Of a stretch of DNA of 64,000 nt, positions 33,240 through 44,119 are shown one piece after another. The stretch's first letter is position 1. Each line of letters opens with the position of its first letter. The DNA comes from Castor canadensis. Lineage: Eukaryota; Chordata; Mammalia; Rodentia; Castoridae. Below the pieces are notes generated by a model. The model did not search any database, was not told the DNA's origin, and was given only the letters and a program-made list of their open reading frames with translations. The translations under genes were made by a program, and so were the position numbers. The stretch is taken from positions 160,329,583 through 160,393,582 of the forward strand of contig NC_133390.1 in the NCBI RefSeq assembly GCF_047511655.1. Reading direction: 5' to 3'.

Positions 33240-35392
33240 AAGCTTGAAGAGTCAACTCTCCAACGGGACAAACGGACTGTTTTCCACACAGTTATTGCAC
33301 TGTAATGTATTTTCACCCCTTGTCTGCATCTGCTGCTGTAGTTCTCACCCTAGTCTTTGCCATAGGTTTGCCAGAAACTGCTCCTGCGGATTGGATTTAT
33401 TAGCTCTCTTCTATCTCTTTTGGGCAGGGTGTTTGTTAATGACATGATCTCCCTTGTGTCCCAGAGCCCTCCTCCTATGACCTATTATACATACTACCTG
33501 GGCAGGAAATGTTGTCACTAGGACTTTGCTTTTCCATATTTACTATTCTTGTTCAGGCTCTGTCATTGGGTCATGCACTCACAACCATACCACCTATCTA
33601 GTGTGCTCCCACGGTAATCAGCATATCTGCTTCAACCCCACTTACCGCCCCCAGGAGCAATGGTTAGAGATCCAGAGCATCCGCAACCATGGGAAGCTCG
33701 TCAGTTTCTCCCAGGTGTTTAGCCCTGATAGACCAGTGTCAATGCTCTTTGATGCATGTGCGGCCATAGACCAGGTGGATGTGGGGGTGTAGCTGTGGCT
33801 GTGGCTGTGGGGGCCTAACTTGGGAGAGAGCCTATACTAAGTATATGTGCACGAGAGACAGCTCTTGGCCACGTGATGATGTGGGTTCTTATTATTGCCC
33901 TTACTGGAGTTGTGTTTCATGGGCCACATGGGAAAGGACAAAACACGCAAGGGGACAGCTGCCCCAAAGTGCACTCCTGGTACCTGTAATCCTGTAAAAT
34001 TTCACTATACTTAAGCCATCTGATTGCACACGGGGACATGTAATTGGCATAAGGATGGATGGAAAGGGCCTTGACCCTGGGACTCTGATGCACCTCAAAG
34101 TAGTAACTATTACCCATGAAATTTCCTCATACCAAGTTTTCCACTCCTTTTATGAGGAAATGAATAGATTTTCCATCCCTGCAAAAGCTAAAAACTTGTT
34201 CCTCTCACTGGCTGAGTCTATAGCCCAGACACTGAATGTCACTTTGTGGGGGGACCAACATGGAAGACCACTGGCTTTGGGAAGCAATGGAACTGGACCC
34301 ACAGGAGCCTTTTAATGAGACTGCTATCCCAAAACACAGAAAAGATGTCTGGCTCTTAAAAACTTCCATCATTGGAAATGACTTTATCTCCCACCCTGGA
34401 GGCCAATTCTCCACCCCTGTGGGGGATTTAACTTGTTTAGGACAGAAGTTTTACAATGACACTGTCCAAGAGACCCAGTGGTGGGGAGCTCCTAACCATA
34501 CAGAACCCCAGCTCCACCCACTGGCCAACTTTTCTAATCTCCAGAAAGTGTGGGATGATCTTACTGCAAACATAGATCGGCGGGCACCCAGGGGGCTATA
34601 TTGGATCTGTGGAAAGCAAGCTTATACAGTGCTACCTAAAAGCTGGTTTGGGTCTTGTGTACTAGGCTCAATCAGACCATCCTTCTTATTGCTTCCCCTC
34701 AGACAAGTTGAGAAACTGGGAGTCCCCACATATGAAGAAAGATTAAGTAGACAAAAACGGGGTGCCTTACAAATTGGTAATTGGAAAGAGGGCGAATGGC
34801 TTCCTGAGCGAATCATCCAGTGCTATGGTCCTGCCACCTGGGCAGAAGATGGGTCCTGGGGCTATTGCACTCCTATGTATGTGCTCAACTGCATCATCAT
34901 GCTGCAGGCTGTTGTTGAAATTATAACTAATGAAACTGCAAGAGCCCTCAACTTGCTGGCAAAACGAAGCACTAAATTGCAAAATGCCATCTATCAAAAC
35001 TGCTTGGCTTTAGCCTATCTGCTTGCTTTTCAAGGAGGAGCTTGTGGAAAATTCAACCTGAGCAACTGCTGCTTACAGATTGATGATGAAGGAAAGGTCA
35101 TAGAAGAGATCACAGACAGAATGAGAAAGCTTGCCCACGTCCCCATCCAGACTTGGAGAGGATGGGATCCCAATGACCCATTTGGAGGGTGGTTTCTGTC
35201 TTAGGTGGATTCAAAACTTTGATAGAGGCAATGGGCCTAATCCTAGGAGCATGGTTAATACTGCCCTGCCTGGTCCCCCAGGTACGGTGGTCTACCAGGA
35301 CTATTATGGAGGCCATTATAGAAAGGAAGACGGCCTCACATGTAATGATGCTATGGAAACACAAACCCCTAGATCACGATGATGCTCTTTGA
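33240..35392 (+). pseudogene. ERV env gene, broken into several frames
   Basis: Surface-subunit sequence is spread over frames at about 33526-33792 and 34055-34315. The frame then shifts near 34240-34250 into a long open stretch. A second break near 35195-35204 separates the ectodomain from the membrane anchor and cytoplasmic tail, which continue in another frame to 35392. The gene cannot encode an intact envelope. It belongs to the ERV1 group that is widespread in mammals; the exact family is not assigned. Confidence 0.88.
34236..35204 (+). pseudogene. ERV env open frame, 322 codons (late SU plus TM ectodomain)
   Basis: From the ATG at 34236 to the TAG at 35202-35204 the frame holds the late surface domain, a furin-type RQKR cleavage site (codons 172-175, 34749-34760), a fusion-peptide-like region, a heptad/immunosuppressive-like helix and a cysteine motif of C-x7-CC spacing starting at codon 270 (35043). 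There is no signal peptide at its start, and the membrane anchor is lost to a frameshift. Any product would be neither secreted by its own signal nor anchored. Known envelopes of this type mediate entry or, when captured by the host, cell fusion or receptor interference; none of these is supported here. Confidence 0.88.
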
Positions 35393-35413
35393 CCCTAGTT
35401 GGGTCCGAGCATC

Positions 35414-35424
35414 AAAGGGGGGAA
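35414..35424 (+). other. ERV polypurine tract
   Basis: AAAGGGGGGAA lies three bases before the 3' LTR, where plus-strand priming occurs. Confidence 0.85.
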
Positions 35425-35427
35425 TAA

Positions 35428-35806
35428 TGTAGTAGGGAGGAGGATCAGAAAACGAACTAGGCCCGAGTTCCGATAAGGTAGCAGTGGGGAAGGGAGGGCA
35501 TAGCAGAGAGATAAAACCTAAAGAATTCAAAGGCAAAGAAGGTCACATAGCACTAGGGGTAGAAGGGCACTTAGCACTATGGTAAAGTAATCTATAGAAC
35601 TGCATGGAACCATATATGGGTTAAACCTTGTTTTTTAAATTTTATTGCCTCTGTAACATGCCTGCAAGGGTATATAAGGTGAGACACCTTTGTTCTCGGG
35701 GCTCAGCCTTTGAACACAAGTCCGCTGGGTCCATGCCGGCACAATAAAATGTTGCTTCCTGCTAAACTGCCTCAGTGTCCTGTATCTCAGCTAGCAACAT
35801 CCCACA
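35428..35806 (+). repeat. ERV 3' LTR
   Basis: It is colinear with the 5' LTR. TATATAAGG lies at 35671-35679 and AATAAA at 35743-35748. About 24 extra bases near 35555-35580 repeat the 'agcacta' segment, making it longer than the 5' copy. Confidence 0.92.
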
Positions 35807-35818
35807 ACAGCAGCACAA

Positions 35819-35904
35819 GCTGGGAGTATAGCTCAGTGGTAGAGGATTTGCCTAGCATATGTGAGGCCCTGGATTTGATTTCCCAGTACCGAAAAAACAA
35901 AATG
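35819..35904 (+). repeat. ID-like SINE abutting the provirus
   Basis: It reads 'gtatagctcagtggtagagg' through 'tttcccagtaccgaaaaaac'. Confidence 0.9.
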
Positions 35905-36109
35905 TGAAGACAACTTCAGCCTAATTGACATCTGACTGCAACCTGAGACCCTGAATCAGAACTACTCAGTTCCTGAATTCCTGATCCACGACATCTATGG
36001 GCTATAATAAATGTTTGGGGATAATTACTGCAATTTCTAAAGTCTTTTTTTCCATAATAGATTCTTTTGTAGAAAAATGTAATTCTATTTTTCTTCACCT
36101 TCCCTTCAC

Positions 36110-36226
36110 TCTGCTTTTTGAGACAGAATTTCACTATGGAGCCCAGGCTGACCTTGAACTTGTGATCCTCCTGTCTCAGCCTCTTGATTGCTGAAATTAC
36201 AGGTGTGTACTGCCACACCCAGCTCT
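36110..36226 (-). repeat. B1-like SINE (antisense)
   Basis: It has 'ggctgaccttgaacttgtga' and 'ctcctgtctcagcctcttga'. Confidence 0.85.
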
Positions 36227-36496
36227 ATTTTTCTTCTCCTGAATGCTCTGCATTTGTTTCTTAGTGGCCAGGATACACTTTGTGGGAGACTGAGTTGCCA
36301 GAAGTAGCAGCCAGAACACCTGGTGGTCTCTCCCAAGTCACTCCACCAAACCAGCCAGCTGACCATCGCTTTCCCCCTGTTCCCAGGCACTTGCAGGTGA
36401 GGTGGAATCAGGAATCATATCTCCTGGGGTCCCACACATCCCATTAGAGAAATCAGAGAAGAGGCCAAGTCGATGGCAGCTGTTCATATGACATAC

Positions 36497-36502
36497 TTTA
36501 TT
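36497..36502 (-). terminator. MTCL2: MTCL2 polyadenylation signal
   Basis: AATAAA on the minus strand, within GGAAATAAAGT. It is the first canonical signal at the boundary where unique UTR-like sequence gives way to SINE and ERV sequence. Confidence 0.7.
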
Positions 36503-39027
36503 TCCAATCTATAACCATTAAAAACACTTTGTAAGTTTACACTGTACAGTTATTCTCATGTCTGAATTTAAGACACAGGGCTGGGAGAGCTGGTGGATTG
36601 GACTGCAGTCCTCCTTGCGCACACTGCATCCTAGGAAGGAGACTTTTGAAGACAGAAGTGAGGAAAGAACAGTGGAAGGGAGAGGCAAACAGTTGGCCCA
36701 AGGATGCTCTTGGTCCCTTCCCTCCTAAGAGGTCCCTCAGGGCCCATGACTGCAGGACTGAAGGACCTCCACCAGGAAAACAAGCTGAGCTGGGAAAGGG
36801 GCTTCACAGTATTGGCAGGGTTGAGGAGGGGGCCAGGATGATGAGGAAGGACAGCTTCTGGCTCTCTTCACCAGGTTCTGGAGTTGGAGCTATTTTTGGC
36901 ACTGTCTACAAAGTCTCCCTAGTGTTGGGAGGACAAGGGAGAGGAGGAAGGGCTAGGGGCTTGGATTCTTTTCTTGTGGAATTAGGTTTCTTTCCATGTA
37001 GGGAGAAGCCATTTGGCTATGATGAGTCCCAGGAGATAAAAGGGTCCTTTGCCTCCTGTCTCACAGGACTCCCACTCTTCCCTGTGCCACCACCTCCACA
37101 GCCTTTTGTAAAACCCAGACAAGTGGGAGAGGTGAGCAGGGCTGGAAGGGAGCCAGGGGCCGGGAAAGGAACGCATGTCTTTTCCAGGCCCTGCAGCTTC
37201 CAGGAAGAGGAGACACCACAGAGTAGGTTCAGTTTGGAGGGGAGGAGTGTCCAATCTCAGGAGTCTAGATGACATGGGTGCTGTTGGCTGAGCCAGCCCC
37301 AGTCACTCTCCAGGCTGCACTGGCCACTAGCCTGGGTCATTAGTTGTGTAATGGCAAACTTGTGTAAATCAGAACAACCTGGAGGCTTTTTCAAACCCCA
37401 TCTTGCACTTCTAATCCAATGTGTCTTCTTGGGTGGGGCCCATAATCTGTACTTCTGTCAAGTCCTCCTATTGATGGAACACAGTTTGAGAACCCCTAAT
37501 TTGGAATAGTGCCCTCATGCACCTGGGTAACCTGATGCCTCTAGGTAGGGCCCAGACTGCCAGGCACCAAAGGATCTGGAATGTTTCTGAGAATGGTCTT
37601 ATGGTGGCTGAGCACCCTGTGCGAAGAAGTAACTAAGGCACAGAGATCAGTGGCAGAGCTGAGAGAAGAATCAGAACACCAGGGCCTAGTGGAGAAAGGA
37701 TGGGCTGCAGGACCCCAAAACATGCAAGGTGCTGGAAGCCTGAAGGTTCATCCTGGTGCTCATCAAAGGACCACAAAAATGGGGTCAGAGAAGTTAATAG
37801 ATTGGTTCAGACTTGTCAGGTTTTCAGTTGCTGGCTGAGGTCCCTCTTAATGGGAATAGGTTGGAGTGGCTTCAGAATGGAGGTAGCCAGGCCCTGACTG
37901 CTTTAGCCCTTTCAGGATGTTCAGAGGAAACCAACACTCCTTTCCTTGGGGTTCCCAGATTGCTGGTGAAGGGCAGGAAAGATAGGAGCAGGACTGAGGG
38001 ATGCAGAAGGGGGAAGAATATGGTTCCAGGAGGCTGAGGGAGGAGTGGGCAGGACAGGAGGTGGAGGAGCCCCAAGCAGGAGCTCCAGCTCAGCATCACA
38101 TTCTCAGTGCCTTTTGGATCTTGGCTCTGCAAACTTCAAATGGCATTGGGTTGGGTGGGTGAGCTATAGGTTCTGCCAGGAGTAGATGTTCTGGAGGTGG
38201 TGAGGCCCAGGGGAACACAAAAGGGATAGGTGGACAGAAGACTAGAGAGGGGGGGGAAAGGACCTAAGGCAGGCTGTACTTGCTTTATACCAGGGCACAT
38301 GAGGCCCAAAGCCAAAAGCCAAGTCCATGTCTAGACAAACCCACCCAGTAGAAGGTGCTGGGACTGCTGCTAGAAAGCTGTGGAGAGAGAAGACAGCATG
38401 GCTCAAGAGTGGGATTGAGGGATATCTTTCTGGACTCGGGGATTGCTGTGGTGGGATGAGCCAATGAGAAGGGCTTGGTAGGGCTGATTTTGCCTGATGC
38501 ATCTGGGAAAAGGCACCCCTTGAGTGTGAGAAACCCCCAATAAATAAACACAGAAGCCAGGATATTACCAGATCTGAGAGAAAGAAAACCTTAGAGTTGG
38601 GACAACAGACACACGCAATTCCCTAATGGGATGAGAATGTGATTTGCAGGACATGAAGGAGAGCTGAGATTATAGGAAAATCCATAGGAAAGAGCAGTGC
38701 TAGGGAGGGAGTTGTAGCAGGGCTAAAGGCTGGTGCCACAGTAAAATCTGGCCATGGGCCAGGGCCACTCCATCTGCTGGTAGGAACCAGCTAAGGAGAA
38801 GAGGAGGTAGGGGGAGGGGAAGCTTTGGAAGAAGATGATAAAAGAAAGAATGTGTAAGAAAGCAGACTGAGCCCAGAGAAGCAGGGGCTCAGTCAAGACC
38901 ACAGAAAGGCAGGATCTGGTCTTCTGTCACTGGACTGCAGACCTGCAGGGAGCTAGGAGTCCTAGGATCTGCTGTTGGCTCTGCCTCTGGTTTGCTGTGA
39001 GACCTTGGATGAGCTGCTCCCCATTTG

Positions 39028-39124
39028 AGGACTAGGGATGTACCTCAGTGGTACAATACTTGCCTAGCATGCACAGGGCTAGGCTAAGGTTTGACGCCCA
39101 GCACTGACAAAAAAAAAAAAAAAG
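39028..39124 (+). repeat. ID-like SINE in MTCL2 3' UTR
   Basis: It reads 'gggatgtacctcagtggtac' through 'gcccagcactgac' plus poly(A). Confidence 0.85.
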
Positions 39125-39232
39125 CTATTTAAAATGGTTGCAATAGAAAATTTCATGTTATATTTTGCCACAATTAAAAAAGGGACAAGGTTGTTCTAGA
39201 CTATCTGATGGCCCACTTTCTATTTTTTCAGA

Positions 39233-39327
39233 ACTTTTTTTTTTTTTTGGCAACATGGGGTTTGAACTCAGAGCTTCATGCTTGCTGAGCAGGTGCTCAT
39301 ACTGCTTGAGCCACTCCACTAGCCCAC
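39233..39327 (-). repeat. ID-like SINE (antisense) in MTCL2 3' UTR
   Basis: A T run, 'ggggtttgaactcagagctt' and 'gcttgagccactccactagc'. It is the inverted partner of the copy at 39.03-39.12 kb. Confidence 0.88.
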
Positions 39328-42300
39328 TTTCTATTTTTTAAGACTAATAAGGGAGTCAGATGGGTGTCATCCTGAGCCAAGGCACTGAGGGGCTGAATGG
39401 GGACACTGAATGTGTTCAGATCACCTCCGTGTGCACAGAACCTCCCACTTTTCCAAGTAGACTACAAGCATCCTCACTAGAGCTACGCAAGGTCGGACAT
39501 CATTCCCACTTTTTGGCTGAGGAAACTGAGGCATAGATTAGTCACATAATTTGGCCAAGTTCATTCAAGCTGGTGACAGTTTATTTATTAATTTATTTTT
39601 GTAAACAGTCAATTGAAAAACATTCTTGCATCTAAGGTCAACCTGTTAAAACAGGCTCCATGGCCTTTGGAGAAAGGAGCCATGCTCTAAGTTAGTAGCA
39701 GAAGAGATTGTTTCCCATGGCAGACACACTTACTTCCCTGTATTGAATGATGAAAGTTATAAAATCCTGGTGTGTTTGTCCTTTTACCATGACTACTAGG
39801 AAACTCGAGAGTGAAATTTAATTGCATTATTATTGAATTACCTCACATAGATTTGGGAAATAAGTCACCTTTCTTTTTGACTTTCTCTTTTTGTTATCTT
39901 ATTAAATACATATGACTAAGATTGTAAATTGCCTCTGATGCTTTTTGTAAACCCTCAGAGTAACTAAACCCAAACAGAGCTTGGTTGAGGGCCAGGTTTC
40001 CTAGATCCCAGCACAGTGCTCAGAGCTTTTTTTAAATTTTTTTTTATTTTTAAATACAGCACTGGGGTTATTGTTTAAAAGAACTCTTGCCTAATGGTCA
40101 GGGCTGGAAACATAAATGCTGTGATCAAGGGTGCTTAGGATGCCCCAGGGAGTTGGTTAAAGATGCAGAGTCTCAGTCCAGAAGGCTGTGGCTGGACTCA
40201 GGGATCTGCATTTTGACCAGACCCTCAGGGAAGTCTGATGCAGGAGGTCCCTGACCTACCTTGTGGAACACACCGGTCCAGCGGTTTGAGTGGCTTGTTT
40301 CCCATCTGGGTTGGTAATGGCATATTCTGATTGTCCTGTACCTAGCCAGTGCCCCAAGGGGACAGTGGGTTTGCACAGGAAGCAGAACAAAGTAGAGTTG
40401 GGGGACCCAAGATCCAAGTGCTCATCCAAACTTGATGACCATCCAGTTGGGGGCTCTGAGATAAAACCTGTGCCTCAGTTTCCTCACCTGCAGAATGGAT
40501 GCACCAACCCTGTCCTGCCAAGGCTGCCTCCCAGAGCTGTCCTTGAAAGATCTGAAGGAGATGGGGCAGGGGAGTGACCTCTAATTAGTGAAGTGCCCAG
40601 GAAGGGCCTATTATCATTAGTGAGGAGGTAGTGGGAGCTTGGGGCTGACAGGTTGGAAGGGGGGGCATTCTGTATGGGTAAGGAAAGGGAGGCAGGAGGA
40701 AAAGAGGCTGGAAGCAAATCCACAAACAATACACAGAAGTGGCATGGTGGAGCCATAAGGGCATCAGGGCATAGCTTAGCTGGATGTTGGCTGCACAGGG
40801 CTATGCTAGGGTTTGATACCCAGCACTGACACCTGGATGACAGCTGGTAGAACGGCATCTCTGGGAGGCCACAGGGTGGAGCCCATTTGAAGTAGGACTT
40901 CTTAGAGGTCAGCCTTTGGTGGGGAAAGGATGGAGATGAAGTCTGCCAGGGGCCAGGAAACTGGATGCTGATGCCTTGTATATTCAAGCCTTGGTGGCAC
41001 CAAAGTGGTTTAATTTTCATTTCCAAAGCCAGTCACCATTGCCCCCAGAAGAGTTAAATTTGGCTCTTGGAAGAGATCAGACATAAGAAATGTGAAGTGA
41101 CCCAGTTTAGGTTCAACCATGGAACTGCCTCCCTTTCCCCCAAAAACAACTGATGCCAACCCCATGGGTCCAAGCCAGGCAGTGTGGAATACCAGGGTAC
41201 CTTGGGACTTTGGTTGAAGAAAGAGAGGAGGAGAAAAGGAGGAAGATGGCTAGGGGAGCAACAAGTGGAAGGAAGTAGGAAGGGGAAGAAAGGGACAAGG
41301 GCAGTGTTCTTCCTGGGAGCCAAGTCCTCCAGGGAGTCCCCACTGTAGGACAGGCAGTTTTCTGCTTTGGGAATGTTACCAAGACATAAAAGGCATTTGA
41401 AGAAACAAACTTAGAAATTACATTCCAAAAGAGTAGAGAGTTTTTACAAACCAACCCTCCCACCCCCAAAAAAGAAAACAACCAGTTACCAAGTAATGCT
41501 AAAAACCAAACCAATATTTACACATAACATTTTCAACCCCATCAAGCCCCACATCTAGAGGCTTCTGTTGGAACAGTGATGAGTAGCCTTGCACAGTGGA
41601 TGCAAGAAGTAGAAACAGGGGTCTCCGACACCCACTGGGGCCACAGGCCAGGTGCTGAGACAACAAGGACACATGAAAATCTCAATTAACGATGGTAAGG
41701 CTGAGTGGCCCGTGGGCCCCAAGGGTTGGGTCTTATGAGGATTTCTCCCCAAGGCTGAGAACACAGCCTCCCTGGCCTTCTACAGCTCTGGGAAGTGGCA
41801 GAAGGCCTCTGTTGGCTGTGGCCTGGTGTGAATCCCCTCACTTGGAGATAACCTTTGAGGGGCCCATGACCTCTTGGGTAGGAGCAGTGGCATCCCACAG
41901 GGAAGGCCCACAGTTCCTTCGGCCTGTGGCTCTGCCCATACAAGTCACTAGGGCATGAGGCAGCAGCTGGTAGGACTGACAGGACACTGATGTGGTGCCC
42001 AGAGGGAATGGGGATGAAGGGCTTTGAGTAACTGGTCCAGACGACCCTGAAAAGATGGACTGGGAAGTGACAGGTGGGAATGCAGAGTGTCTCCTGAGTC
42101 TGGGGGCAAACCAGCAATGTTGTTGGCTCTCAGCCTTTCTGATGGGGAGTTCTGCCCATCCATCCTGGGACGTGACTCTAGGACCCCAGCCAATGACAGG
42201 AGGGCTGCACATCTGGCATATGTGTGTGGGGTATTCAACCAAAATGGGTTCATTGGCACCAAGTGAGGCCGTCCTCACTGTACTGAAGTGAACCATGCTG

Positions 42301-43966
42301 CAGTCCACTGGATGGGCCCAGAGGCTCCCATGAGCATGGGAAGGGTAGGCAGTAGAGCTGGGGTCAGAGCAGAGCCATGAACGGCCATAAGGCTAAGGAG
42401 ACAGGCTGGTGAAAAGGCTGGCAGGCTGGTAGACACTCTCAGATCCATGTGCAAAGCTGCAATAAACAACATTCTCGAAGTCCATCCTGTTTTCCTGCAA
42501 GTTCTCACTTGGGGGAGCTTGAAGGGGTCTCTGTGCTCTTGATAAGAGCTATAGTCATCCATGTTTGACTCACTAAAGAAGGTGTCAGAGGATGGGGGAT
42601 ATCAGAAGGGAAAGGGAGGACATTTGGGGAGTGGTGAGGTCAGTCCACCTCACCACCCTGTCTGGAGCATTTACAGACTGACCTCCAGGGGCCAGGAAAG
42701 TACCAGGTGCTAAATAAAAGTGGTGGTCTGAGGTTGGTGGTGTTAGGGAACCTCTCAAAGTAACCAGGAATCCAGAGCTGGAACTGAGCTGCCTCATTCA
42801 CACAGGAGACCACATGCCTATCCGTGGGGTTAGGAGCCCCACATTGTCCTAGTGGAAAGAATACATGTCTCAACCTCCAATAAATTACCTTACGGGCTTT
42901 GGGGAAAATTAAATTATTAAAATAAAGTAAACCACCTTAAATACTTAAAAGTACAAAAAATTCAAATAAACAATCTAGGCAAGAAATATGTTTCTAGCCC
43001 TAGTCCTGGGCTGTGTCCTGGGACATTGGCCTCCTGGAGTTCTCCCTGGCCTGACTGACTACCTAGGAGTCTCTCAGTGGGAGTGTCTTTGCCCTCCACC
43101 AGCTGCAGGATGTGAACACAGTGGAGATATAGGGCCCCTCCCGGGTATAAGAGAGAGGTTCCAGAGATCAAGGCATAGCATGGAGGCATTTATCTGGGGA
43201 CTAGGTCTTGAGATGGACCTTACCCACTTCTGTCTTCACGGAGCCTCCTGGGAAGGTTGGGCTTCCCAACTCACCTTGGCAAGGAAGGCAGTTCTTAATG
43301 GCTTCCCAACCTTAAGCCCTGCATGTTCCACTTGCCTCCCAGTTCTTGCTGTATCAGGAAAAGGACAGGGAGATCCAGGGCTCCAGGATTCCAAGCCTAC
43401 TTGGCCCTGGCTACTGCCCTATCATACCCCCAAGAGTCCCAGCAACCCAAGCAGCAGGGCTGGGAGGAGCAGGTAGTGGAGGGAACAGGGCGACGGTGAT
43501 ATGCCCGGCACAACGCTGCCAGGAACCCCAAGCTGGACCTGTTCTTCTCAATGGTGTCTCCTCCCCAGCGAAGGGGTGTGTGGTCGGCAGAGACATCACT
43601 GTGGGCTCCTGTCCCGAGGAATGGCCAGGAGTGCCTCCCTTCTTGGGCTCTTCCAAGAAGTGGGTGTGGGTGGAGCCAGGGAACGGTCTCCTTCGGGACC
43701 CAAGGATCAGCCCTTGACGGAGCTCTCCAGGGAAGTTTCTAAGGCCCACTCTTGGTCACCCAGGCTTGGTCTTTCTCCGGCTCACTGCCATCCCCCAGAA
43801 GTCAGAGGACACCGGTCACTGGAGACCCTGCTTTACCTTGGTGTGAAAGCTCTTTTCTGGCAGTGGCATAGCTGCTGACCCTCCAGGGCGCAGCAAGGCT
43901 GAAGGCATGACTCTTCACAGCATCTCCAGGGACTGGGCTGCTTGATGTGGAAAGCATGCTGCTCTG

Positions 43967-44119
43967 TCACTCGCTGGGGGGGACTGCCCTCTCCTCCACA
44001 CCCCAACCAGACTCGGAAGGGTGCAGCCTGCACTTGGAAGGTGAATGGCGGATGGCAGAGCGGGATGGCCGGGCAAAGCAGGAGGCGAGAGACTGAGCAC
44101 TGCAGTCACAAACAGCGTC
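43967..44119 (-). CDS. MTCL2: MTCL2 last coding exon
   Basis: The acceptor CCTTCTAG|G (44121-44120) joins in phase 0 to the large exon. It encodes DAVCDCSAQSLASCFARPSR, continues SAIRHSPSKCRLHPSE and ends PPSE at the stop 43969-43967. The text agrees with the Cys/Ser-rich C-terminus I recall for the MTCL family. Confidence 0.9.
   Translation of the reverse strand, partial: DAVCDCSAQSLASCFARPSRSAIRHSPSKCRLHPSESGWGVEERAVPPSE

Larger units (their letters stand above)
27675..35806 (+). mobile_element. Degraded class I (gamma-type) endogenous retrovirus
   Basis: The provirus runs 5' LTR (27675-28029), primer site, leader, badly decayed gag-pol with a LINE-1 and a 5S-like insertion, an integrase scrap, broken env, polypurine tract and 3' LTR (35428-35806). 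Host sequence ACAG precedes the 5' LTR and ACAG follows the 3' LTR if the LTR ends at ...CCCACA, giving a 4-bp duplication as in gammaretroviruses. Alternatively the LTR ends CAACA, three bases later. By eye the two LTRs differ at roughly one position in ten, implying an old insertion. gag is not recognisable. The element lies antisense to its neighbours DSN1 and MTCL2. Confidence 0.92.
36480..43966 (-). other. MTCL2: MTCL2 3' UTR, about 7.5 kb
   Basis: It runs from the stop codon to a poly(A) signal AATAAA (minus strand of 36497-36502) with cleavage expected near 36480. The sequence is largely unique. It is punctured by ID-like SINEs at 39028-39124 and 39233-39327, a degenerate one near 40764-40830, and MIR-like stretches near 38920-39030 and 39400-39580. 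A Pumilio-type TGTAAATA (41522-41515) and an AT-rich block at 42880-42970 are candidate regulatory elements. Plus-strand open frames here (for example 36598-37272) lack coding character. Confidence 0.85.

Noticed and set aside
36598-37272. A 224-codon open frame on the plus strand
   Set aside because: It starts at TTG, has no domain or repeat-protein resemblance, and lies antisense to the GC-rich MTCL2 3' UTR; chance is likely.
42988-43476. A 162-codon plus-strand frame
   Set aside because: It falls in the MTCL2 3' UTR, with no family resemblance or splice context.
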